Shown: piece by piece, positions 37,852 through 47,127 of the stretch
Numbering within the stretch: the stretch's first letter is position 1
How the letters are laid out: each line of letters opens with the position of its first letter
Assembly (NCBI RefSeq): GCF_004137255.1
Contig: NZ_SDWT01000001.1
Span: forward strand, 1,116,001 to 1,180,000
Length of the DNA stretch: 64,000 bases
Direction of reading: 5' to 3'
DNA from: Nocardioides oleivorans
Lineage (GTDB): Bacteria > Actinomycetota > Actinomycetes > Propionibacteriales > Nocardioidaceae
Translations under genes and position numbers: made by a program
Notes under the pieces: generated by a model
Told to the model about the DNA's origin: nothing
Database searches by the model: none
The model's input: the letters and a program-made list of their open reading frames with translations, nothing else

Positions 37852-39462
37852 TCAGCGGCGCCCGCTCTTGAACATCCCCCGCGCGATCTCGCGGCTCGCG
37901 GTGCGCATGAAGTCCTTGAACGCCGACGACTTCACGACCGTCTCGATCATGCTGTCCTTCGGCTTCTCGGCCTTCTTGGTGACCCGCTCGTTCTTCTGCT
38001 CGCGGGCCATCTCCTTCACCCGCGCGTCCTCGGCGGCCTTGCGCGCGCCCTCCTCGAGCTTCTTCGCGAGCAGCTCGCGGGCGGACTCGCGGTCGATCGA
38101 CTCGGCGTACTTCGCGGTCAGCGGCGAGGCCTTCACCGCCGCCTCCATCTGGTCGGACGGCGCGGCGTCCATCAGCGACTCGGGCGCACGGAGGCGGGTC
38201 CAGGCCACGGGGGTCGGGGCACCGCGCTCGTTCATCACGGTCACGATCGCCTCGCCGATCCCGAGCGAGGTGATCACCTCGCCGAGGTCGTCGTACGCGC
38301 TGTTGGGGTAGGTGTTGACGGTCGCCCTCAGGGCCTTGGCGTCGTTGGGCGTGTGGGCGCGGAGCTGGTGCTGGACGCGGGAGCCGAGCTGCGCGAGCAC
38401 GTCGTCGGGCACGTCGGTCGGCGACTGCGTCACGAAGAAGACGCCGACGCCCTTGGACCGGATGAGGCGCACGGTCTGGGCGATCTGGTCGAGGAACGCA
38501 TCCGACGCGTCGTGGAAGAGCAGGTGCGCCTCGTCGAAGAAGAAGACGAGCTTGGGCTTGTCGAGGTCGCCCTCCTCCGGCAGGTCGTGGAAGAGGTCGG
38601 CGAGCAGCCACATCAGGAACGTCGAGAAGAGCGCCGGCCGGTCCTGGAGGTTCGGCAGCTCGAGCAGGCTGATCACGCCGCGGCCGTCGTCGGTCGTGCG
38701 GAGGAAGTCCTTGGTCTCGAACTCCGGCTCGCCGAAGAACACGTCGGCCCCCTGCGCCTCGAACGAGACGAGCTCGCGCAGGATCACCCCGGCCGTCTGC
38801 GGCGACAGGCCGCCGATGGACTTGAGCTCGGCCTTCCCGGCCTCGTCGCCTGTGAGGTACTGCAGCACGGCGCGCAGGTCGGACAGGTCGAGCAGCGGCA
38901 GCCCGTTCTTGTCGCAGTAGTAGAAGACCAGGCCGAGCGAGGACTCCTGGGTCTCGTTCAGGCCGAGCACCTTGGCCAGCAGGGTCGGGCCGAACGCGGT
39001 CATCGTCACGCGGACCGGTACGCCGATGCCCTGCCCGCCGATCGCGTAGAACTCGGTCGGGAAGCCGGTCGCCGTCCACGCCTGGCCGACGCTCGCGGTG
39101 CGGGCGGTGAGCTTGTCGCTCGCCTCGCCCGGGACGCTCAGCCCGGACAGGTCCCCCTTGATGTCGGCCGCGAACACCGGTACGCCGTTGGCGCTGAGCT
39201 GCTCGGCCAGCAGCTGCAGGGTCTTGGTCTTGCCCGTCCCGGTGGCCCCGGCGACGAGGCCGTGGCGGTTGACCATCGCGAGCGGGATCCTGATCCGGAC
39301 GTCGCTGAGGTCGTCGGCGCTCAGCATCAGGCCGCCGAGCTCGAGGGCCGGCCCCTCGAACGCGTAGCCCGGCGCGACCGCGGCGGAGATCGGGTCGTCC
39401 GGGACCGCGGGCTCGGCCCGCGTCGAGTCGTCTGCGGGCGTCGCGCCAGGGGTCTCGGTCAT
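37852..39462 (-). CDS. DUF853 HerA/FtsK-like ATPase
   Basis: A 536-residue P-loop ATPase of the DUF853 (HerA-helicase-like) family, cytoplasmic. Walker A is AGATGTGKTKTLQ (Lys78), Walker B is LVFFFDEAHLLF, and FVTQSPTDVPDDVLAQLGSR is the sensor region. The last 100 residues are charged and helical (Lys/Glu/Arg-rich). The family probably moves along or remodels DNA, but its role is not established. The ATG at 39462 follows a TACTCT -10 box by 6 nt. It is adjacent to, but not in, the ESX operons. Confidence 0.86.
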   Translation of the reverse strand: MTETPGATPADDSTRAEPAVPDDPISAAVAPGYAFEGPALELGGLMLSADDLSDVRIRIPLAMVNRHGLVAGATGTGKTKTLQLLAEQLSANGVPVFAADIKGDLSGLSVPGEASDKLTARTASVGQAWTATGFPTEFYAIGGQGIGVPVRVTMTAFGPTLLAKVLGLNETQESSLGLVFYYCDKNGLPLLDLSDLRAVLQYLTGDEAGKAELKSIGGLSPQTAGVILRELVSFEAQGADVFFGEPEFETKDFLRTTDDGRGVISLLELPNLQDRPALFSTFLMWLLADLFHDLPEEGDLDKPKLVFFFDEAHLLFHDASDAFLDQIAQTVRLIRSKGVGVFFVTQSPTDVPDDVLAQLGSRVQHQLRAHTPNDAKALRATVNTYPNSAYDDLGEVITSLGIGEAIVTVMNERGAPTPVAWTRLRAPESLMDAAPSDQMEAAVKASPLTAKYAESIDRESARELLAKKLEEGARKAAEDARVKEMAREQKNERVTKKAEKPKDSMIETVVKSSAFKDFMRTASREIARGMFKSGRR

Positions 39463-39468
39463 AGGCCG

Positions 39469-39474
39469 AGAGTA
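39469..39474 (-). promoter_or_regulatory. -10 box for the HerA-like gene (leaderless)
   Basis: TACTCT on the minus strand ends 6 nt before the ATG at 39462. Confidence 0.5.
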
Positions 39475-39507
39475 GTCAGCCGCGAGGGCCACGACGAGGG
39501 CGTCGTT

Positions 39508-39819
39508 ATGATCACCGGCGTGATCTTCAAGCGGGTGGGCGTCGGCCGGCCCTACCCCGAGCACGGGCTGACGTCCCGCGAGTGGGCCGACCTGCCTCCG
39601 CGGCAGGTGCGCCTCGACGACCTGGTGACCACCAAGGACACGCTCCAGCTCGACACCCTGCTCGACGAGGACTCGACCTTCTACGGCGACCTGTTCGCCC
39701 ACGTCGTCCACTGGCGCGGCGACCTCTACCTCGAGGACGGCCTGCACCGCGCCCTCCGCGCCGCGCTCCAGCAGCGCAGCGTGCTCCACGCCCGCATCCA
39801 CCAGTCGGTGGACACGTGA
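39508..39819 (+). CDS. Conserved actinobacterial protein (Rv0430 type)
   Basis: A 103-residue soluble protein (MITGVIFKRVGVGRPYPEHG, then WADLPPRQVRLDDLVTTK and YLEDGLHRALRAALQQR). It is coupled to a LytR_C gene by a 4-nt overlap, the arrangement of Rv0430-Rv0431 in M. tuberculosis. Some relatives carry an automatic VapB-antitoxin label; no PIN-domain toxin is nearby, so I do not adopt it. The ATG at 39508 gives MITG; a GTG at 39520 would give a shorter form. Function unknown. Confidence 0.78.
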   Translation: MITGVIFKRVGVGRPYPEHGLTSREWADLPPRQVRLDDLVTTKDTLQLDTLLDEDSTFYGDLFAHVVHWRGDLYLEDGLHRALRAALQQRSVLHARIHQSVDT

Positions 39820-40319
39820 GCGGCGCCCTCAAGTCCGCAGCCACCCTCGGCGTGCTCGTGGGCCTCCTCCTCGTCGCCACGCTGTGGGGATGGGCGGCCT
39901 TCACCGAGCCGTTCCCGAAGGACGAGCCGGTCGCGATCTGCGAGGAGGCGAGCGTCGCCGCCGGCGACGAGGTGCGCCGCGACCAGGTCGTGGTCAGCGT
40001 CTACAACGGCAGCGGCCGCAGCGGCCTGGCCGGCACGGCGAGCGCGCAGCTCGAGGAGCGCGGCTTCGTCCCCGGTGACATCGGCAACGCGCCGGAGCCC
40101 TCGCCGGCCACGCAGATCTGGGCCGACGACCCGACCAACCCCGCGGTCGACCTGGTCCGCCAGCAGTTCAAGGGCGCCAAGGTCGTCCCCGGCACCGCGC
40201 TCGGCCCCGGCGTCGTGGTGATCCTCGGCGAGGGCTTCGAGACCCTGAAGAAGAAGCAGGTCGAGTCGGTCGTCGCCCAGGCCGACGCGACGTACTGCCG
40301 GGCCACCGGCTCCGAGTAG
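39816..40319 (+). CDS. Membrane-anchored LytR_C protein (VirR-like)
   Basis: A 167-residue protein with one N-terminal membrane helix (ATLGVLVGLLLVATLWGWAAF) and an extracytoplasmic LytR_C domain (VVVSVYNGSGRSGLAGTASA to GPGVVVILGEGF). The domain is found in envelope proteins; the mycobacterial counterpart Rv0431 (VirR) affects vesicle release and wall integrity. The GTG at 39816 overlaps the previous stop as GTGA. Two cysteines (AICEEA and TYCRAT) flank the domain and could form a disulfide. The VirR parallel rests on domain and gene order. Confidence 0.82.
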   Translation: MSGALKSAATLGVLVGLLLVATLWGWAAFTEPFPKDEPVAICEEASVAAGDEVRRDQVVVSVYNGSGRSGLAGTASAQLEERGFVPGDIGNAPEPSPATQIWADDPTNPAVDLVRQQFKGAKVVPGTALGPGVVVILGEGFETLKKKQVESVVAQADATYCRATGSE

Positions 40320-40321
40320 TC

Positions 40322-41860
40322 CTACTGCTCGGTGCCCCGCTCGACCTCGCGCCGCTTGCTGTCACCGAGCCAGAGCGCGAGGCGGCCGTTGGCCGAGACC
40401 TGCCGCAGCCGCTCCTCGGTGGCCTCGCGGAGCTTGCGCGGGGTGACCACCAGCAGGTCGTCGCCGGCCCGGAGGACGGTACGACGCTCCGGCACCAGCA
40501 CGTTGTCGGCGCGGATCACCAGCGAGACCGAGGAGCCCTGCGGCAGCCGGAGCTCGCCGACCTCGACGCCGTGCATCCGCGACCTGGGCGCGATGGTGAC
40601 CTGGAGCAGGTCGGCGGCGACCTTGTCGAGCGGCGCGGCCTCGACCTCCAGGCCGCGCGGCTCGTTGCGCTGGGCGACGCCGAGGGTCCGGGCCACCCAG
40701 GGCAGGGTCGGGCCGGTGAGCAGCGTGTAGATCACGACCATCACGAAGACGATGTCGAAGATGTCGTAGGAGCCCTCGACGCCCTCGGAGAGCGGGATCG
40801 TCGCGAGGACGATCGGCACCGCTCCGCGCAGGCCGGCCCAGGAGATGAAGGCGAGGTCGCGCGCGGCCATCGGCTGCACGACGCTGCTGACGAACACCGA
40901 CAGCGGGCGCGCCACCACCGTGAGCACGAGCCCGGTCGCGAGCGCCTGGACGACCGTGTCGAGGTCGATGCGCGACGGCGAGAGCAGCAGGCCCAGCATG
41001 ACGAACAGGCCGATCTGGGCGAGCCAGGCGACACCCTCGGAGAACGACCGGGTGGCCACCCGGTGCGGCAGCTCGCTGTTGCCGAGGATCAGCGCGGCGA
41101 CGTAGATCGCGGCGAAGCCGGACGCGTGCACTGCAGCGGCGGCGCCGTACGCCGTGAACGCCAGGCACAGCACGGCCAGCGGGTAGAGGCCCGAGGACGG
41201 CAGCGCGGCCCGGCGCATGACCCACGCCCCGGCGACGCCGCACGCCACGCCGATCAGGGCGCCGGCGATCAGCTCGAACACGATCAGTCCGGCCGTCTCG
41301 AGCACGCCCGACTCGGCGGCCGCGCCGGTGGAGATGATGCCGACGAGCACCACGGTCGGGGCGTCGTTGAGGCCGGACTCGGCCTCGAGCGCCCCGGTCA
41401 GGCGCTTGGGCAGCGGCAGCGCGCGCAGCACGGAGAACACCGCCGCCGCGTCGGTCGGCGAGCAGATCGCGCCGAGCAGGATCGCGAGCTCCCACGGCAG
41501 GCCGAGGAGGTAGTGCGTGCCGACGGCGACGACCGCGACCGAGACCGCGACGCCGAGGGTCGCCAGCGAGAGGCCCAGGCGCACGCTGGAGCGCATCTGG
41601 CGCCAGTCGGTGGTGAGACCACCCTCGGCGAGGATGATCGCCAGGGCGCCGAAGCCGAGCGCGTGCGCGAGCTTGGCGTCGTCGAACTGGATCCCGAAGG
41701 GACCGCCCTCGCCGAGCGCGACCCCGATCAGGAGGTAGATCAGCAGCGACGGGAGCCCGGCACCGGCCGAGACCCGGACAGCGAGGATCGCCGCCAGCGT
41801 GACCACAGCACCGACCAGCACGAACAGGTCGAGCTGGTGGACGTCGAAGGTCACCGGCAC
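40322..41860 (-). CDS. Cation/proton antiporter with TrkA-C domain
   Basis: A 512-residue CPA1-type exchanger (K+/H+ or Na+/H+, NhaP2/CvrA-like). About twelve membrane helices cover residues 10-400; GALEAESGLNDAPTVVLVG contains the acidic Asn-Asp motif of the transport site. A cytoplasmic TrkA-C ligand-binding domain follows (RSRMHGVEVGELRLPQGSSV). The start is GTG at 41860. Its stop is 2 bp from the VirR-like stop on the other strand, leaving no room for a separate terminator. Confidence 0.88.
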   Translation of the reverse strand: MPVTFDVHQLDLFVLVGAVVTLAAILAVRVSAGAGLPSLLIYLLIGVALGEGGPFGIQFDDAKLAHALGFGALAIILAEGGLTTDWRQMRSSVRLGLSLATLGVAVSVAVVAVGTHYLLGLPWELAILLGAICSPTDAAAVFSVLRALPLPKRLTGALEAESGLNDAPTVVLVGIISTGAAAESGVLETAGLIVFELIAGALIGVACGVAGAWVMRRAALPSSGLYPLAVLCLAFTAYGAAAAVHASGFAAIYVAALILGNSELPHRVATRSFSEGVAWLAQIGLFVMLGLLLSPSRIDLDTVVQALATGLVLTVVARPLSVFVSSVVQPMAARDLAFISWAGLRGAVPIVLATIPLSEGVEGSYDIFDIVFVMVVIYTLLTGPTLPWVARTLGVAQRNEPRGLEVEAAPLDKVAADLLQVTIAPRSRMHGVEVGELRLPQGSSVSLVIRADNVLVPERRTVLRAGDDLLVVTPRKLREATEERLRQVSANGRLALWLGDSKRREVERGTEQ

Positions 41861-42028
41861 CCCGTCTCTGGTTGTCGCTGGCAGTTGTGTGCCACGATCC
41901 TATCGGTGCGGGAGGGAGCCGGACCGTCGTCGTTCCACGCCCTCGGGGGCGGGAATACCCGACGTCCTCAGGACGTTTGGGGACGGCCTGTTCCGGGTAC
42001 CCCCCACCCGGACGAAAGGGTGTGATCG

Positions 42029-42460
42029 ATGTACGGCGACACCGCCGCGGGCCGCAAGCGCGTCGCCCAGCTGCGCGAGCAGGGTGGCGACATCCGCGCC
42101 CTCGCCGCCCGGCTCGTCGCCCAGGCCGAGGCCGTGCCGTGGCACGGCAAGGCCGCCGACTCGATGCGCGAGCGGATCAAGGAGCGCGCCTCGCACCTCC
42201 GCGCCGCAGCCGCCCACCACGAGACCGCCGCCGACTCCCTCGCCAGGCACCTCGGTGAGGTCGACACCCTCAAGGAGGCGATCGACGTGCGCAGCACCAA
42301 GGCCACCACGCTCGTCGAGGACGCCCGCACCCGTGCCAGCGAGTCCGGCGACGACGCGGAGGGCACCGAGCCCGACGCGAGCGACGCCGCCCTGCTCGCG
42401 TTCGACCCTCCCCCGGCCGGTCACAAGGACTGGCTGACCGTGACGCTCCCGGGGCTCTGA
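42029..42460 (+). CDS. WXG-like protein heading a secretion-linked operon
   Basis: A 143-residue mostly helical protein. Its first 90 residues have WXG100 layout: a helix, a WHG turn (Trp38-Gly40 in VPWHGKAADSM), and a second helix. The tail is acidic and Pro-rich and has no YxxxD/E. AAAGGG precedes the ATG at 42029. It is followed after 4 bp by an EspG-like gene, so it is probably a substrate or adaptor of the ESX system 10 kb away. Confidence 0.72.
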   Translation: MYGDTAAGRKRVAQLREQGGDIRALAARLVAQAEAVPWHGKAADSMRERIKERASHLRAAAAHHETAADSLARHLGEVDTLKEAIDVRSTKATTLVEDARTRASESGDDAEGTEPDASDAALLAFDPPPAGHKDWLTVTLPGL

Positions 42461-42464
42461 CCAC

Positions 42465-43421
42465 ATGGTGACCATCGACCTGACCACCCCGCCCCCGCCG
42501 CCCACGAGCATCCTCGACGGGATGGCCCGGCGGCTGGCCCTCACGCTGCCCGAGCTGCGCCACATGGCCGGCCTCGCCGGCGACGCACCGCTCCCCTTCG
42601 ACGTACGCGACTCCGACGGCACCGCCCACGGCGCGGGATCACTGTCCGGACGCCTCGGCCAGAGCCGCGGCTCCGTCGAGGACTCCGCCTACACCGACGC
42701 CCTGGGCACCCTCCACGACCCGGACGACTCGCTGCGGCGACGCGGCCTGATCACCGACGACGGCGCCGACCCCGGCATCATCGGCGCGATCGGCCTCCTC
42801 GCCACCCCCCGGCTCGCGCTCGACCTCGACGTCGCCGCCGGCGGCACCCAGGTGAAGGCCTGGCACCGCCAGACCGGACACGCCGTCGCCAGCCTGTCGA
42901 CGTGCGACGGGATCGTCTTCGAGCTGGCGTGGTTCCCCGTCGACCAGTGGACGACCGAGCTGGCCCGGGTGACCGCCGTGCCGGAGGACCTCCCGGTCAC
43001 CACGTCACAGGTCCCGGCCCTGCTCGACGTCCCCTACGCCCTGGCCGACTCCGTGGGCGAGGCCCTGCGGGCCGGACGCTCCGACCTCGTGCCGGTGCTG
43101 GTCGGCCAGTCCGACGGCGCGGTCCACGCCGACGGCGACGAGCTCGGCGACGCCGAGGCATCCGCAGCCGTCTCCTGCGTCCACACCGAGAGCCGCGGCC
43201 GGCTGCGGATCCTGGCCGCCGAGGTCTCCGAGCGCGCGACCACCTCGGTCGGCGTCATCTCGTGGGTGCTGCTCAAGGACGGGTGGCACTCCCTGACCCC
43301 GCGCCACGACGACGGCGCCCGGGTCGCCGTGGCGCGCGTCGACCCCGACGACCTGGCCACCGAGCTCGCACCCGTGCTCGCGCAGGTCGTCCAGGCCGGC
43401 CCCGGAGAGGACGTGGCCTGA
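42465..43421 (+). CDS. EspG-like secretion-associated protein
   Basis: A 318-residue cytoplasmic protein. Its layout resembles EspG-type ESX chaperones: an N-terminal LTLPELRHMAGL helix, LRRRGLITDDG, a strand-rich section (LALDLDVAAGGTQVKAWHRQ), and a C-terminal alpha/beta part. That call is weak and rests on pattern and context, since WXG-type proteins lie on both sides. The N-terminus is Pro-rich (TTPPPPPTS). It overlaps nothing but sits 4 bp after the WXG-like gene and 1 bp before the next. Confidence 0.55.
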   Translation: MVTIDLTTPPPPPTSILDGMARRLALTLPELRHMAGLAGDAPLPFDVRDSDGTAHGAGSLSGRLGQSRGSVEDSAYTDALGTLHDPDDSLRRRGLITDDGADPGIIGAIGLLATPRLALDLDVAAGGTQVKAWHRQTGHAVASLSTCDGIVFELAWFPVDQWTTELARVTAVPEDLPVTTSQVPALLDVPYALADSVGEALRAGRSDLVPVLVGQSDGAVHADGDELGDAEASAAVSCVHTESRGRLRILAAEVSERATTSVGVISWVLLKDGWHSLTPRHDDGARVAVARVDPDDLATELAPVLAQVVQAGPGEDVA

Positions 43422-43422
43422 C

Positions 43423-44751
43423 ATGGGCGACCTCGAGATCCCCCGCACGCACGCCGCCGAGTCCGAGGCCGACTCCTCGGCGTCGGTCATCGCCGACAAG
43501 TACGACCAGATGCTGGCGCTGGCCGACCTGTTCGACTCCTCCGGCAACGAGATGCGCACCCGTGCCCGCCTCGGGGCCGAGATCCTCGGCGACGACGACG
43601 TCGTGGACTCGGGCGAGCTCTCGAAGGCCACCTGGGGCCAGGCAGAGGAGGACGTCCGCGCCGCGACGACGGGCAAGCACGGGCTGCTGACCCGATCGGT
43701 CGAGCTCGACGCCGACGCCCTCGTCGTACGCGCCACGGTCCTCACCTACCGGTGGATCGACGAGCTCCAGCAGGCCGCCTACAAGACCCTCGGCTCCATC
43801 GCGGGCCGCGCCATCGGCTACCTCGCACCCGAGGTCGCGCTCGGCGGCGCCATCGTCAGTGCCGGCCTGATCGAGGCCGACGCGCTCGACCGCGACGGCG
43901 TCACCGCCTACCTGAGCGAGCTCGCCGACAGCAACCCCGACCTGATGGACCACCTGTCCGGTGGCGGCGGCCTGCTCGACGGCCTGCACATGCGCTCGCT
44001 GCTCACCGCGGGCGTGCTCGCCTCCGACCAGGGCGCCCACGCGGCCCGGGGTGGCCTGCGCGCGATCGGGATCGACCCCTTCTCGACCGACGCGGTGTCC
44101 GCCTTCCGCGACTCGGCCGGCTCGTTCGTCGAGGTCGAGACCCCCGATCCCGAGGCCTCCAGCGACGAGGGCACCGCGCCCCGCTCGCTCGAGGAGCTGA
44201 TGGCCAACCTGGTCGCCGAGGACCGCAGGATCAGCGTCCAGCGCGTCGGCACCGGGCGCTACATCGCCTACCTCCCCAGCGGCCTCGGCGACGACACCGG
44301 CCGGCTGCGCCTCGTCGGGGCCGACCCGTCGACCTCGGCCCGCCAGGTCGTCCGCGCGATCGAGAAGGCGGTGACCGACGACGACGCCCGGGTGATGCTC
44401 GTCGGCTCCGCGGCAGGCGGCGCGCTCGCGGCCGAGATCGCCGCCGGCGCCAGCTCCGAGCGCTTCGTGGTCGACCAGGTCGTCACCGCGGGCGCCCCCT
44501 CGGCGCTGGTCCCCCGGATCCCCGAGACGACCCGCATGCTCTCGCTCGAGGACCGCTCCGACCCGGTCGCGCTGCTCGGCTCCTTGATCAACGCCCGCAC
44601 GAGCAACCGCGTCACGGTCGTCTTCGACGGCTCCAGTGCCGACGGCGGCCCGCTCTACGTCGCCGGCGCCCGCGCCGCCGACGTCGCCGAGCACCCCGAG
44701 CTCCGAGCCGAGATCGCACGGATGCAGGAGCTGGGCTACCTCGCGGGCTGA
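43423..44751 (+). CDS. WXG-helical/alpha-beta hydrolase-like pseudoenzyme
   Basis: A 442-residue protein with a helical N-terminal half (about 1-165) and a C-terminal region resembling the DUF1023-like alpha/beta hydrolases often coded with WXG proteins (VMLVGSAAGGALAA, then VTAGAPSALVPRIPE and MLSLEDRSDPVALLG). The expected nucleophile motif G-H-S-Q-G reads G-S-A-A-G (328-332), with Ala330 where Ser should be. Catalysis of the usual kind is therefore unlikely; binding or structural roles are possible. It may be exported through the ESX system, since no Sec signal is present. Confidence 0.65.
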   Translation: MGDLEIPRTHAAESEADSSASVIADKYDQMLALADLFDSSGNEMRTRARLGAEILGDDDVVDSGELSKATWGQAEEDVRAATTGKHGLLTRSVELDADALVVRATVLTYRWIDELQQAAYKTLGSIAGRAIGYLAPEVALGGAIVSAGLIEADALDRDGVTAYLSELADSNPDLMDHLSGGGGLLDGLHMRSLLTAGVLASDQGAHAARGGLRAIGIDPFSTDAVSAFRDSAGSFVEVETPDPEASSDEGTAPRSLEELMANLVAEDRRISVQRVGTGRYIAYLPSGLGDDTGRLRLVGADPSTSARQVVRAIEKAVTDDDARVMLVGSAAGGALAAEIAAGASSERFVVDQVVTAGAPSALVPRIPETTRMLSLEDRSDPVALLGSLINARTSNRVTVVFDGSSADGGPLYVAGARAADVAEHPELRAEIARMQELGYLAG

Positions 44752-44779
44752 TCGAGCCGGTCGCCCGGTGCTGTTGCCG

Positions 44780-46144
44780 TCAGACGATCCCGTGCACGAA
44801 CTCGCCGAGCTGGGCGAGGTTGCGGCACTCGGTCATCGGCACGACCTCCCCGTAGGTGTCCGCCGCGCTGTCGCCCGACCCCCAGTGGCGCGGGTGCTCG
44901 GGGTTGAGCCACCACGCGTGCCGCGCCCGACCGGCGAGGTCGGACAGCACGGGGAGCGCCAGGTCGCTGTAGTTCGACCGGGCGTCGCCCAGCACGAGCA
45001 GTGACGACCGCGGGCCGATCGCGTCGCCGTGCTGCTCGGCGAACCGGGTGAGCGCGCGTCCGTAGTTGGTCCGCCCGAAGAGCGCCGCCTGCGAGATCCT
45101 CGGCGCGAGCGCCTCCATCACCTCGACCACGTCGGCTCCGCGGCGGAAGGTGTCGGTGACCTCCACGACGTCGTCGACGAAGGTGAACGCGCGCACCCCC
45201 GAGAACGCCTCCCGGAGCGCGAAGACGAGCAGCAGGGTGAACTGCGCGAAGTTCGCCACCGAGCCGCTGACGTCGCACAGCACGACGAGGTCGGTGCGGT
45301 GCGGGCGCTTCGGGCGGTGGTACGTCGTCAGCGGGACCCCGCCGGTCGCGATCGAGGCGCGCACCGTGCGGCGTACGTCGAGGGGGCCGCGACGCTGGGC
45401 GTGCTGCTCCTTGGCCAGCCGGGCCGCGAGCCTGCGCGCCAGTGGGTAGATCTCGCGGCGCATCTCCTCGAGGTCGCTCCGGCGGGCGGCGGTGAAGTCG
45501 AGCCGGTCGATCGTGGGACGGACGGTCACGTCGGCGACGTGCTCGGGGCCCTTCTCCTCCGCGATCCGGCGGCGGGCGTCGCCCTCGACCATCCGGGTGA
45601 AGTCGCCGATGCGGCGCCCGGCGGTCCGCTGCGCGCGGTCGCCGTCCAGTCCGTCGGCGAGCAGCCCCTGCACGAGCCGGTCCAGCAGCTCGGCCGGCGA
45701 CACGCGCTGGAGGGAGGTGTACGCCGACCAGCTCGACAGGCCGGGTCCGCGACCGGGCATCGCGCCGAAGCGGGCGACCGCCTCGACTGCAAGGTCCTGC
45801 AACGCCTGCTGGTCGCCGGACGCGAGCGCCGCCGCGAGGGCCTGCCGGAAGCGGGCGAGCTCCGGGCCGGTGTCGCGGGGCCCGGCCTCGTCCGGCAGCT
45901 CGTCGCCGGCGACGCCGCTGCCGACCAGCCGCGGGTAGTAGATGTCGAAGACCGCGTCGAAGGTGACCCGCTGCGGCTGCCGCTTGACCAGCGTGGCGGC
46001 GTACGCCCCCCGCACGGTCTCGCGGTCGTGCCAGCGCACCTGCTCGAGCGCCGCGATCGCGTCGAGCCCCTCGGCCAGCGAGACCGACAGGCCCGCGGAG
46101 CGCAGCGCCTCCACGAAGCCGATGTGGGTGTCGAGCAGGCTCAT
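44780..46144 (-). CDS. CoxE-like von Willebrand A domain protein
   Basis: A 454-residue protein with a C-terminal VWA domain whose MIDAS motif is CDVSGSVANFAQF (about residue 290) with later TNYGRAL and LVLGDARSNYSD. It pairs with the MoxR ATPase 7 bp upstream, as CoxD-CoxE do. Such pairs act as chaperones that mature or insert metal in enzymes; no client enzyme lies next to this one. It converges on the hydrolase-like gene with 28 bp between stops. Confidence 0.87.
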   Translation of the reverse strand: MSLLDTHIGFVEALRSAGLSVSLAEGLDAIAALEQVRWHDRETVRGAYAATLVKRQPQRVTFDAVFDIYYPRLVGSGVAGDELPDEAGPRDTGPELARFRQALAAALASGDQQALQDLAVEAVARFGAMPGRGPGLSSWSAYTSLQRVSPAELLDRLVQGLLADGLDGDRAQRTAGRRIGDFTRMVEGDARRRIAEEKGPEHVADVTVRPTIDRLDFTAARRSDLEEMRREIYPLARRLAARLAKEQHAQRRGPLDVRRTVRASIATGGVPLTTYHRPKRPHRTDLVVLCDVSGSVANFAQFTLLLVFALREAFSGVRAFTFVDDVVEVTDTFRRGADVVEVMEALAPRISQAALFGRTNYGRALTRFAEQHGDAIGPRSSLLVLGDARSNYSDLALPVLSDLAGRARHAWWLNPEHPRHWGSGDSAADTYGEVVPMTECRNLAQLGEFVHGIV

Positions 46145-46151
46145 CGCGACC

Positions 46152-47039
46152 TCACCCGGACGCCAGCTTCAGCTCCTTGATCGCGCGCTGCTGGTCGGAG
46201 GCGTGCTTGAGCACGACGCCCAGCGTGCGCGCGACGGTGGCCTCGTCGAGGTCACCGATCTGCAGCGCGATGAGGGTCCGCGCCCAGTCGACCGACTCCG
46301 CGATCGAGGGGGCCTTCTTGAGCTCGAGCTCGCGCAGGCGTACGACGACGTCGACGAGCTGGGCGGCGACCCTGTCGTCCAGGCCGGGGACCTGGCTGCT
46401 GACGATCTCCCGCTCGCGCTCGGCGTCGGGGTAGTCGAGGTGCAGGAACAGGCAGCGTCGCTTGACCGCCTCGGACAGCTCACGGCTGGCGTTGGAGGTC
46501 AGCACGACGAAGGGGCGCCGGGTCGCGGTGACCGTGCCGAGCTCGGGGATCGTGACCTGGAAGTCGCTCAGCACCTCGAGCAGCAGGCCCTCGACCTCCA
46601 CGTCGGTCTTGTCGACCTCGTCGACGAGCAACACGGTCGGGTCGTCGCGCCGGATCGCGCTCAGCAGCGGACGGGTGAGCAGGAACTCCTCGGTGAAGAT
46701 GTCGTCGTGGGTCTCGTCCCACGTCGCGTCACTCCCTCGCGAGGGGGCCTGCGCCGCCTGGATGCGGAGCAGCTGCTTCTTGTAGTTCCACTCGTAGAGC
46801 GCCCGAGCCTCGTCGAGCCCCTCGTAGCACTGCAGCCGCACCAGCTCGGCACCCGTCGCCCGCGCGACCGCCTTGGCCAGCTCGGTCTTGCCGACGCCTG
46901 CCGGTCCCTCGACCAGCAGCGGCTTCTCCAGCGCCCCCGCGAGGTACGCCGTCAGTGCCGTCGCGTCGTCGGTGAGGTAGCCGGCCGCGCGCAGGCGGCC
47001 GGCCGCGTCGTCGGCGGACTCGAACCAGGTGGAGGTCAC
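46152..47039 (-). CDS. MoxR-family AAA+ ATPase (CoxD-like)
   Basis: A 295-residue AAA+ chaperone. Walker A is VEGPAGVGKTELAKA (Lys51), Walker B is TVLLVDEVDK, sensor 1 is VVLTSNASRELSEAVKRRCLF. Acts with the VWA protein encoded just downstream. The start is GTG at 47039, preceded by TAGTGT with 7 nt spacing and no RBS. Confidence 0.9.
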   Translation of the reverse strand: MTSTWFESADDAAGRLRAAGYLTDDATALTAYLAGALEKPLLVEGPAGVGKTELAKAVARATGAELVRLQCYEGLDEARALYEWNYKKQLLRIQAAQAPSRGSDATWDETHDDIFTEEFLLTRPLLSAIRRDDPTVLLVDEVDKTDVEVEGLLLEVLSDFQVTIPELGTVTATRRPFVVLTSNASRELSEAVKRRCLFLHLDYPDAEREREIVSSQVPGLDDRVAAQLVDVVVRLRELELKKAPSIAESVDWARTLIALQIGDLDEATVARTLGVVLKHASDQQRAIKELKLASG

Positions 47040-47046
47040 GGGATCG

Positions 47047-47052
47047 ACACTA
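47047..47052 (-). promoter_or_regulatory. -10 box for the MoxR gene (leaderless)
   Basis: TAGTGT on the minus strand ends 7 nt before the GTG at 47039. Confidence 0.45.
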
Positions 47053-47127
47053 TCTGCGTGCCTCCGACGAGCTGAGGAGGTTTGCTCGCGGAGCGCTCGC
47101 TGCGCTCACGCCCTTCCGTTCCCGCCG

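Noticed and set aside
39508..39819. VapB-type antitoxin
   Set aside because: No PIN-domain toxin is adjacent and the partner gene is a LytR_C envelope protein.
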